DNA from: Protopterus annectens
Taxonomy: Eukaryota; Chordata; Ceratodontiformes; Protopteridae
Direction of reading: 5' to 3'
NCBI RefSeq assembly: GCF_019279795.1
Contig: NC_056726.1
Span: 1,012,540,776-1,012,604,775 of the forward strand
Length of the DNA stretch: 64,000 bases
Numbering within the stretch: position 1 is the stretch's first letter; each line of letters begins with the position of its first letter. Positions 1-8,858 of this stretch are shown here, in pieces. A program made the position numbers and the translations under genes. A model generated the notes under the pieces. The model worked only from the letters and a program-made list of their open reading frames with translations. It ran no database searches and was not told where the DNA came from.

Positions 1-540
1 CACATCAGTTGCAGCAGCACCTGCGTTTTATTTTTCTCCCTTTTGTGTTTTTGGGAATTTTTTAATTTAACTTGCAGTAGAAATGAAGTATTTGGTTTAG
101 TTTTAGCCTAAATGTCATTCTACAAAATTAATTTTCATGCAGATGTGATTCTTAACCATTTGTGCCTTGACTTTTTTGTGGTGATGCACAGTAACTTTTG
201 AAGTGAAGTAGGTTTGTGAATGACGTCATGGATGAATGCTTTGTGCCTTCCTTTTTACCAACTTATATTGTTTTGCCAAATGAGATTGTTAGGTTAATTG
301 TCAGCTTGTTGTCAGATATACAGGAATCACTGCTTGTTTCATATAGTTCCTTATACACATGCTCAAGCACCATACTGAGACAGAAAATTGGAGTGCAAAG
401 TGTGCATGTCTCTCAGGAAGTCTGCCTTCTTTACTCATTTCCTGGAAATGGGCTTTTCTATTAGGTTCATTTGTTGTTACTAGTCTTGCAGTCCATGGGA
501 TGACTGAAGACCCTAGCCCAAATTCCCAGTTGCCCTCACA
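1..540. other. Unrecognised AT-rich sequence
   Basis: No coding region, RNA gene or repeat was recognised here. The short open frames have no family signature and look like chance frames. Confidence 0.5.
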
Positions 541-660
541 TACTGTTTGTTAAATGACTTGCTCAAAATCACACAATAGGCAAACGAGAGAATCAAACCC
601 TGGACTACAAGAGCTAGAGCTCACAGTCATAACTATCTGAAGTGCAAACAGAGGATTTGA
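541..660 (+). repeat. MIR/L2-like interspersed repeat fragment
   Basis: The segment contains a 'tgacttgctcaaaatcacac' stretch followed by 'gaatcaaaccctgga', which resembles the conserved region seen in vertebrate MIR SINEs and L2 3' ends. A similar stretch occurs at 20527-20590 next to an L2-like 3' fragment. Assignment is by recalled consensus only. Confidence 0.45.
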
Positions 661-737
661 TAAGATTTGAACTCACAACTGACCAGTGCTCTAACCCCAG
701 AGTTACAAAACCACATCTACTGTAACGGTATAAAAAC

Positions 738-988
738 ACTGTATAAAATGTGCAAACCTGAAGGAATGACATTCAGAGGCACATTGCAATTATTTATATT
801 TTTGCATTATAACCAGAAAATAAAGTCTTTTGGTTGTTCGCCTTTCCAAATCATAGTTTATTTATTTATTTAACATTTGACTGGGAAAGTCTGGCTAGGA
901 CAGAGCCTATTTTCAGTGGAGTCCGGGGAGCTCCAGAATGTATGTCTTTGGAATGTGGGAGGAAGCCTGAGTACGTGGAGGAAACTTG
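738..988. repeat. Direct duplication, copy 1 (about 250 bp)
   Basis: This stretch is nearly identical to 1837-2087, including the (TTTA) run and the L2-like 3' fragment. Differences are a few single bases. The two copies flank an insert of about 850 bp. High identity over ordinary sequence suggests a recent local duplication rather than two independent insertions. Confidence 0.85.
855..988 (-). mobile_element. L2-like LINE 3' end fragment
   Basis: On the minus strand this reads as the last ~110 bases of the L2-like element and its (TAAA)n tail. The same block closes the long plus-strand copy near 40845-40915 and recurs at 1953-2110, 4256-4350 and 20148-20260. The shared core reads 'ttttcagNggag' with a preceding 'catttg' next to the tail. 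This is a 5'-truncated insertion with no coding sequence. Confidence 0.7.
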
Positions 989-1599
989 AAATTTTATACC
1001 CGTTGTTGCGTTGTAGCACAGCAGTATGGGAATTGTCTGAAATCAGATTGTTTTGTGTTGCATGAATTAACACCTTGATTGTTATACTGCATAAATGGGT
1101 CTTACCAGCACACTGCATTTTCATTCATTATATCAAGTTTATTTTTCTACCTTTGTTGTCTGTTGATCTTTTGTTGAATATATGTCTTAATATTAATCCA
1201 TGACGCGAAAAGTCCATCAGCGCCATATGTGGTTGGAGACGTTGTGGAGGCTGGATGAGTTGATATTTCAATGAAGGTCCATGAAGTACTTATAATTTTT
1301 CATTAAATAGTTTATAAAACAGTGCAATGGATATGACGATAGTGACTAATACAAAAACAGCATAGATAGCATCTTTCTTTTATTTGTTTATATGTTAATT
1401 AATATATCGTATATGATATCAAATCACTGCATTTTTAAAAAGCTCTTTTAGAAATATTCTTTTAAACTGTTTTAATATGCGCTATATGTTTTTTAGGTAG
1501 ATGCAGACATCAATTAAACTGTGTATTCAGCTACTACTCACAGTATACGTTATTTGAATCTATCAGGTAGCTTGACAGTGCAGGAGTGATGACACTAGA

Positions 1600-1836
1600 A
1601 TACTGGCGCATGGGGCTTTAAAAATTTTAATTGGCAGTCAATTATTTAATTGTTAATGTTAAATTAACAGGTTTGTTCACTATAAAAAGTGATAGAATGA
1701 TTATGTTTAATAGATCTGAAGAAGCGTGCATGAAGCACGCGAAAGCGCTTATCTTCTGTGTTTTACTTGTGGAATAAAGAAGTTTTTATCTACACTGTGG
1801 TACTCTCGTGGTGTATCCTGCTAGTTTTCATCTGTT
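1600..1836 (+). mobile_element. Element with hammerhead-like motif (possibly Penelope-like terminal repeat)
   Basis: The segment carries a 'ggctttaaaaatttt' stretch, an AT-rich part, the hammerhead-like motif at 1712-1754 and then 'ggaataaag'. The same order occurs on the minus strand at about 43745-43915, so the two are copies of one family. Assignment to a Penelope-like element is inference: that group is known to carry hammerhead motifs in its terminal repeats. No reverse transcriptase or GIY-YIG endonuclease was found nearby. Confidence 0.4.
1712..1754 (+). ncRNA. Hammerhead-ribozyme-like motif
   Basis: Read 5' to 3': AGAT (1712-1715), CTGAAGA (1716-1722), an extra A, GCGTGC / loop ATGAA / GCACGC (1724-1740), GAAA (1741-1744), GCGCT then T, and ATCT (1751-1754). 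AGAT pairs with ATCT as stem I. The self-complementary AGCGCT could form stem III between two molecules. The core matches CUGANGA...GAAA, but the extra A before stem II departs from the canonical fold, so activity is uncertain. Confidence 0.45.
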
Positions 1837-2087
1837 CGTACTGTATAAAATGTGCAAACCTGAAGGAATGACATTCAGAGGCACATTGCAATTATTTATA
1901 TTTTTGCATTATAACCTGAAAATAAAGTCTTTGGTTGTTCGCCTTTCCAAATCATAGTTTATTTATTTATTTAACATTTGACTGGGAAAGTCTGGCTAGG
2001 ACAGAGCCTATTTTCAGCGGAGTCCGGGGAGCTCCAGAATGTATGTCTTTGGAATGTGGGAGGAAGCCTGAGTACGTGGAGGAAACT
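1837..2087. repeat. Direct duplication, copy 2 (about 250 bp)
   Basis: Second copy of the block at 738-988, with the same orientation. It continues past the end of copy 1 into 'ctcacgtgaatgcagggagg', so copy 2 is the one that keeps the original right flank. Copy 1 instead runs into the inserted sequence at 989. Confidence 0.85.
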
Positions 2088-2110
2088 CACGTGAATGCAG
2101 GGAGGACATA
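1953..2110 (-). mobile_element. L2-like LINE 3' end fragment
   Basis: Minus-strand fragment with the same tail and terminal block as 855-988. It reaches further into the element, including a 'ggaggaaactcacgtgaatg' stretch of a kind seen in many fish and amphibian repeats. No open frame. Confidence 0.65.
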
Positions 2111-2574
2111 TTGCGCTACATTAATTTTCTTTTCAAAGCTTCATTCTGCAGTACTTAGAAATTCATATGTAGATACATAATAATGTAGCGAGGCTTATGA
2201 AAGATAAAGATAATCTAGATCCTTGACCAGCAGTCAGTCATCCAACTGCACAGAAAAAGATTGGCTGAGCCCATAATATCCTCTAAAATATACATTACTG
2301 GCCGTCCTATATATTTTACTGAAAAAAAAGTAAGTTCAAAGACACTGTTATATTGGAACCTTAACCTACTAATGCTCCACCCATGGATGTCCCAAAACAT
2401 AATTCAGCTAAGCAGAGAATGGCTTAGTAAATGGAAGAAAAGCCTTTGGACCACAATTATGTCAAAGAAGGGACTTTGTGCCTGTGTGATTTATCGCTTT
2501 TAACTCATGTGAAATTAATAGATATAACCTTATGGTAAAAATAAAATTATACAGTAATGGCTCATTGCCATTCA
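2111..2574. other. Unrecognised sequence
   Basis: I see no repeat family, RNA gene or coding signature in this stretch. Confidence 0.4.
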
Positions 2575-4100
2575 TAAACATGCACGCTGATTTCACAGCA
2601 CAACCAGTGTGCCCACTGTAAATCGAGCATATACGAACAGAAAAAAGTACAGATGCTAAAGTACCATAAAGTATCCAGACTTTTGTATTAGAATATGCTA
2701 TGGAGGCCAGAGCAAAATACAAGAAAAATCAGATATGTTCTGCAAAAGCAAAGAAAGAGAAATGTACCTGATTTTTCTTATATTTCTGCATTGGGCCTCC
2801 TTAAATCTCGGCAGACTATCATACCTCTCCACTGTCCAGATCTTTACAGAATGTCCAGATTTTTGCCTCATACTGTTTGTCTTTTTCTCATTAAAAAATA
2901 GGTAGATTCTAGCAAGCCAATGGGGATAGAAGCCATTAAATATCCTTCAGAAAATGCACACTGACACAAACCCCTTGTTCCTGTAACTTTCTAAGTTTGT
3001 AAGAACAATACGATCTGTCCCTAGTTTTGGACCTTTGTCTCCCCACCTTTGCACTGGGCTTTGTCCACATTTCTTACACAAAGAATAGCAGTAAAAAAAC
3101 AAAAAAACAACAGAGATTCTCTTTTCTCTGTTGCTTCTCTTGAACAGGGTTCATAGGTAGATAGGGTTCATAGGTTCATAGGTAGGTACTAGGCTATCGG
3201 CCCAAGAGCCTATGTAAGCCTAGCCAACAAGGCTCCCTGGCTTTTGCCACCCAAGAAGGTTATTTTCCTGTACCCCTGTCAATCTGGGCCACAGAAGTGA
3301 TCCCAAGGGTGGATTTCCTATTTCCCATCCACTCATCAAGGTTTTTCTAGAAGAGTGCTAATGAGGAAGTCTGCTTGACATAGATAGGAAGCTTGTTCCA
3401 GAATATAGGAAGTCTCTGGGACAGGAATCTATCCCTCCAGCATATTCTGTTTATTGTGGTGACAAGGTTTAGGTCTCTAGAGCATGTAGCTCAGAGGGAT
3501 TAAGATTTCTTTAGGTGTAGCATGTCCGACAGCTCTGGGTTTGACATAGCTTTGTATGTTAGGCAGAGATCACCTCGGAGTAGGCGATATGCTACGGAGT
3601 AAAGCCAGAGTTATTTGAGAAGGTCAGTGTAGGGCATCTGTTTGAGTCCCATAATTCTCTTTGTGAGGTATTTTTGTGGCCTCTGCAGCTGTTGCAGATG
3701 ACTTGTGAGGTACATTTCAAAAGGGGTGTTGTAATCAATAATGGGTCTAATGAGAACTGAGTAGAGGGGAACAATTACCTCTTTTTTCCTGGATGAAAAT
3801 CCTTTCGTGATGAGGTGTACCACGTAGAAAGATTTCCTGACTACTGTGGTGATGAGATTATCAAAGGAGAGCCTACTGTCCACCTGAGTCCCAAGGTCTC
3901 TTATCATGCCTTCGGCATTAAGTGGGCTGCCACCTATGTGGTAGTTCATGGGTACAGAGTTTTTACCTAAGGGGATTACCCATGGTTGGCTTTCTTTGAT
4001 CACTTGGGCTTTGCCCTCATGATCAAACCACACCATCTGTGAGTAAATCCAGCATTACCCACCCCCAGTCATTTGTTCTTGCTTGATTATAATTCCACAT
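2575..4100. mobile_element. Diverged hairpin-chain element, interrupted by a CR1 fragment
   Basis: The left part (about 2575-2705) resembles 20918-21013: 'gcacgctgatt', then 'tgtaaatcga', then an 'agaaaaaagt' arm. A 'aacagagattctcttttctctgttg' type hairpin follows near 3108-3132. After the CR1 insertion, 3979-4095 resembles 21527-21640 ('ttacccatggttg' and 'gcattaccca'). The order matches the element at 20.9-21.65 kb, so this is a second, older copy with internal loss. No open frame. Confidence 0.55.
3147..3978 (-). mobile_element. CR1-like LINE, 5'-truncated copy
   Basis: The 3' tail of 'ggttcatagg' repeats lies at 3147-3185, followed by the 3' UTR block with 'actaggctatcggccc'. Reading down the minus strand from 3978 gives the C-terminal ORF2 region (SVPMNYHIGGSPLN..., then ...RPIIDYNTPFEMYL...). 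Stops and frame changes show it is dead. It sits inside a hairpin-chain element. Confidence 0.85.
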
Positions 4101-4255
4101 AATCTGTGGAGCATAGACTGGTGGTATATTCAGTAATTAAATGCGCCAAGGCTTTGTTGTAGACCAACCAGAATGAAACTAACAGAAAATGATAAGCCTC
4201 CTTGCAAATAAAGTCAGTCCACTAGACAGATATAACCTGTTAAATAACATTATGT

Positions 4256-5590
4256 ATACATTTATTTATTTTATTTATTTATTTATTTGACATTTGTTTA
4301 CCGGGGTGGTCTGACTGGGTCTACAGAACTAATTTTCAGCAGAGGCTTGGAGAGAAAAGCTCCACATACAGTACAATACAAATGCAGTATAATTCAGTAC
4401 AATATAAATGACATTAGAAATACTATACAAAATAAGTTGAAAGAACAAACTATGTTACAAGATGTTGCAATATATTATACACATCTAGACAAGTCTATGT
4501 AGTTAAAACACTACAGACAGTAATAGTCACTCTCACCATACATGATGTAGACAGTGTCCAAAAAAGGAGTACGTAGGTAGTGCAATGTGTGACACTGACT
4601 GTTATAGTACACGCAAAATAGAATGTTAGTTTCAGTTAGGAAAATAGCAGCTAGAAAGTTAGTGATGCAGACATACAGCGAGAGAGAGTTAAGAAGAACA
4701 GAAGCAATAAAGCCTGAGCAGCAGCTTAAGGATATGCTATAGAAGCAGAGAAGGAGTTAGAAGAGCCTTAGGATCTTGCAGTCTGTGAGGGATTGAAATG
4801 TGAGAGAAGAGGAAGACATGAGCATTAGCCACGCTTTATGCAGGAGCAGAGCCACGTATTTTTGAGATGATTTTTTTAAAGAGGCTTTGAAATGTGTTAG
4901 GCCAGGCATAGACCTGGTAACCTGAGGTAGTGAATTCCAAAGTATAGAGACAAAGTATAAATACAGAGATTGACCAGGTTTTCTTGCGGGTTTTGAAATA
5001 GCTAAGATATTTTTGTCTTCTGATCATAGGGACTGATTTGATGTGTAAGGTGTGACTAGATTGGCTAGTGCAGGGCAGGCAGTAGGTTTGAAATTAAGGT
5101 TGTGCAAGGTGGAAAGCTGAATAAAGGCAAGTTGGTTGGGTAGTTCAAGCCAGTTTAATTCTAGGAGTAGTTTACAGTAGTGTATGTGTGATATTTAGAG
5201 TTTGTGGCAAACTTTGCAACTTTGTTGTAGCACTGTTCCAACTTGCTTAGGGTAGAATTTTGTAAGTTAGTTAAGCTAGGGGCACCATAAAGAAGGGAGG
5301 GAAGTAAAAATGTTTTTGCAAGGGTAGTTTTGATTGCTGCAGTAAAGAGATTTTTGTTTCTGTATAAGAGTCCCAGTTTTTTATGAGTTTTCTTTATATT
5401 TTGCTATATATGGGAGTCAAATGAAAGTTTATTGTCAATGATAATGCCTAGAAGTTTGGTTTCCCCACACTATTTCTATGACAGTGTTGTCAGATGCAAG
5501 GATGTTGAAATGATCAGTGAAAGGGGAGGGTTTTTGAGGATGAAAGAGTACTAGTTTTGTCTTTTTTGGATTAAGAAAGAGTTGGGCATA
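4256..5590 (-). mobile_element. L2-like LINE, 3' part with degraded RT C-terminus
   Basis: The (TTTA)n tail and terminal block lie at 4256-4350 and coding remains run to about 5590 on the minus strand. Translated pieces such as LFLNPKKTKLVLFHPQK and LEQCYNKVAKFATNSKYHTY match the end of the plus-strand L2-like element at 39.66-40.34 kb. Several stops and frameshifts are present. Its 5' side is cut by an AT run and the Tc1 end. Confidence 0.75.
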
Positions 5591-6800
5591 CAGATATATA
5601 TATATCTACAGTGGATATAAAAAGCTTACACACTCCTGTTAAAAATGGCAGGTTTTTGTGATATAAAAAATGAGACCACAATAAATCATTTCAAAACTTT
5701 TCTCACCTTTAATGTGACCTATAACCTGTACAATTCAATTGAAAAACAAAACAAATCTGTTAGGGGAAAAATATAAAAAATAAAAAACGTACAATACACT
5801 GGTTGCATAAGTATGCATACCCTTAAACTAATATTTTGTTGTGTGTGCACACCCTTAAACTAATACTTTGTAGAAGTACCTTTTGATTTAATTATAACAT
5901 TCAATCTTCTTGGATAGGATTCTATCAGCATGGCACATCTTGACTTGGTAATATTTGACCAGTCTTCCTTGCAAAAGCGCTCCAAATCTGTCAGATTGTG
6001 AGGGCATCTCTTGTGCACAGCCCTTTTGAGGTCACACCACAGATTTTCCATTGGATTAATGTCTGGGCTCTGTCTGGGCCATTCCAAAACTTTAATTTTT
6101 CTTCTGGTGAAGCCATTATTTTGTTGATTTGGATGTATGCTTGCGGCCACTGTAGTGCTGAAAGGTGAAATTCCTTCAGCTTTTTAGCAGACGCCTGAAG
6201 TTTTTGGGCCGAAAGTGACTGGTATTTGGAACTGTTCATAATTTCCTCCATCTAGACTAAAGCCCCAATTCCAGCTGAAGAAAAGCAACCCCAAAGCATG
6301 ATACTGCCACCACCATGCTTCACTATGGGGATGGTGTTCTTATGGTAATGCGAAGTTCTGTTTTTGCGCCAAACGTACCTTTTGGAATTGTGGCCAAAAA
6401 GTTCAACCTTGGAGTTATCATATCATAATACATTTTTCCACATGCTTTTGGGAGACTTGATGTATTGTTTTTCAAATTTTAGATAGGCCTCGATGTTTTT
6501 CTGTTTAAGAAAAGGCTTCTGTCTTGCAAACTTACCCCATAGTACAGACATATGGAGAATACTGGAGATTGTTGTCACATGTAGTACACAACCAATATTT
6601 GCCAGAAATTTCTGCAGCTCCTTCAGTGCAGCTGTAGGTCTTTTGGCAGCCTCCATGACCAGTTTTTGTCTTGTCTTTTCATCAATTTTGGAGGGATATC
6701 CAGTTCTTTGCAACTTTACTGTTGTCCCATATTTTCTCCACTTTTTGATGACTGTTTTCACTGTGTTCCATGGTATATCCAATGCTGTGGAAATTTTTTC

Positions 6801-8363
6801 ATAAACAAAGACATTGGTAACCTCCAAACTCTGGACCCCACCTAGTTCAGGTTTATGAAAGGCAGATCTTGCCTCCTGAACCTGGTCGACTTCTTTGAGA
6901 CAGTCACTAAAGCTGTAGACTAGGGTAAGATGGTTCACACAGCCTATCTTGACCTTGCCAAGGCTTTTGACACCACCCCCATTCTGGAATTATAGCTAAA
7001 CTCACTAAACTAGGTATATATCCCTATGTCACAAGATGGGTTGCCAAATGGCTCACTGACAGAACCCACACTGTAAAAGTTGCATACTCCAAATCTGACT
7101 TCAAACCAGTGACAAGTGGAGTACCACAGGGTTCAGTCCTGGGACCTCTCCTGTTTGGTATCTACTTCTCTGAAGTGCAGGCTAACACAGAAGGCCTCTG
7201 GCTAATGAAGTTTGCAGATGACTGCAAAATAGGAGCTATAGTCAAGTAACCAAATGATGTGGACATCCTACAGAGGGGCCTCATTGAGATAGATGCCTGG
7301 TGTCAGATCCATGTCCTCAAGCTCAATGCCAAAACGTGCATTGTTATCCCTTTTGGTAAAAAACTCTGTACCCATGAATTACCACATTGGCAGCAGTCTT
7401 CCTAACACCGAATGTGTGATAAGAGATCTTGGGACCTAGGTGGACAGTAGTCTGTCCTTTGATAATCACATGCTGCTGTAGCCTAGTGGTACTGCTATGG
7501 TATAGTATATAGAACATGCTTGGTTTGAATCCCCCATCTGCCACATTATTGGTTGAGAGGGTGGCTTAATGGCTAAGGTGTTTGCCTTACAAACACAAGG
7601 TGCAGGGTTTGAGTCTCACAAGGGATAATTGGCTAGGCTTAACATGGCTTGCAAGGGCAGTATAGTACTAAACTATGAACTATAAGGAAAGTAGTCAGGA
7701 AATCCTTCTACATGGCACACCTCATCACAAAAGGGTTCTCATCCAGGAAAAAAGAGGTCATTGTTCCCCTCTACTCGACTCTCATTAGACACATTATAGA
7801 GTACAACGCCCCTTTTGGAATGTACCTCACGAGACATCTGCAGGAGCTGGAAAGGCCACAGAAGCACCTCACAAAGAGCATTACTGGCCTCAAACAGATA
7901 CCCTACACTGATCGTCTCACAAAATTCCAGCTTTACTCCATAGCATATCGCCTGCTCCGAGGTGATCTCTGCCTAACATATAAAGCTATGTCAAACCCAG
8001 AGCTGTTGGACATGCTACACCTAAAAAACTCCCAATCCCTCCAAGCTGCACGCTCTAGGGACCTAAACCTTGTCATCACAATAAACAGGACTTGCTGGAG
8101 GGATAGATTCCTGTCCCAGAGACTTCCCATACTATGGAACAGGCTACCCATCTATGACAAGCAAAGTTCCTCATTAACACTCTTCAAGAAAAATCTTGAT
8201 GAATGGATGGGAAATAAGAAATACACCCCGGGGATCACTTCTGTGGCTCTGCTCGACAGGGGCACAAGAAATTAACTTTCTTGCGTTGGCGTAAGCCAGG
8301 GAACTTTGTTGGCTAGGCTTACTTAGGCTCTTGGGCCGATAGCCTTGTACCTACCTATGAACC
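6801..8363 (+). mobile_element. CR1-like LINE, 5'-truncated, inserted in Tc1 transposase
   Basis: It begins inside the RT domain (the segment reading ELINKDIGNLQTLDP in sister copies) and runs through the YLDLAKAFD and VPQGSVLGPL regions to the ORF2 end near 8272. The 3' UTR ends in cctatgaacc at 8363. In-frame stops (for example after the KAVD region near 6920) show it is not functional. A SINE interrupts it at 7472-7689. Flanks match the two halves of the Tc1 transposase. Confidence 0.88.
7472..7689 (+). mobile_element. Tandem tRNA-derived SINE inserted in CR1
   Basis: Two tRNA-like heads follow each other. The first has an A-box-like TAGCCTAGTGG and a B-box-like GGTTTGAATCC (7480-7540). 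The second has TGGCTTAATGG and GGTTTGAGTCT (7563-7615). The end resembles the CR1 3' UTR: 'ggctaggctta', then 'tagtactaaactatgaac'. The second unit recurs at 33495-33636. CR1 coding sequence resumes directly after it. Confidence 0.75.
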
Positions 8364-8858
8364 TTCTCCTGACTGATACATTTCAACAATGAGATCCCTT
8401 TGATGCTTTGTAAGGTCTCTGCGAACCATGGCTTTTGCTGTAACAGGCAACTGAGTAAATGTCAGGAATATCCTACTAGGAAAGTTGAACTTTATTTGGG
8501 GTTAATCAGAGTCTCTTTATTTGATGGTAGGTGTGTACCCAAGAAGACTGAATGCTGTAATTAAATCAAAAAGGGGTTCAACAAAGTATTAGTTTAAGGG
8601 TGTACATACACAACAAAGTTTTAGTTTAAGGGTGTGTGCACTTATGCAAGCAGTGTATTGTATGTTTTTTATTTTTTATATTTTTCCCCTAACAGATTTG
8701 TTTGTTTTTCAATTGAATTGTACAGGTTATAGGTCACATTAAAGGTGGGGAAATAGGTTCATAGGTTCATAGGTTCATAGGTTAGTACTAGGCTATCAGC
8801 CCTAGGGCCTATACAAGCCTAGCCATAACAATTCCCTGAATATTTCTTCCCACATTAT

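Larger units (their letters stand above)
5860..8429 (-). pseudogene. Tc1-like transposase, interrupted
   Basis: The start codon on the minus strand is at 8427-8429. The first 22 codons (MVRRDLTKHQRDLIVEMYQS...) run to 8364, then the CR1 copy at 6801-8363 intervenes. The frame resumes at 6800 with KISTALDIPWNTVKTVIKKW, the second helix-turn-helix. The first catalytic block is near 6423 (MWKNVL... then [11 protein letters not shown]). The last block is near 6060-6090 (RQSPDINPMENLWCDLKRA). Frameshifts and stops in the middle and an unclear second Asp block show the enzyme is dead. The family cuts and pastes DNA at TA sites in the nucleus. Confidence 0.85.

Noticed and set aside
7472..7620. Functional tRNA genes
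   Set aside because: A- and B-box-like words are present but acceptor stems do not close and the unit is dispersed, as in SINEs.
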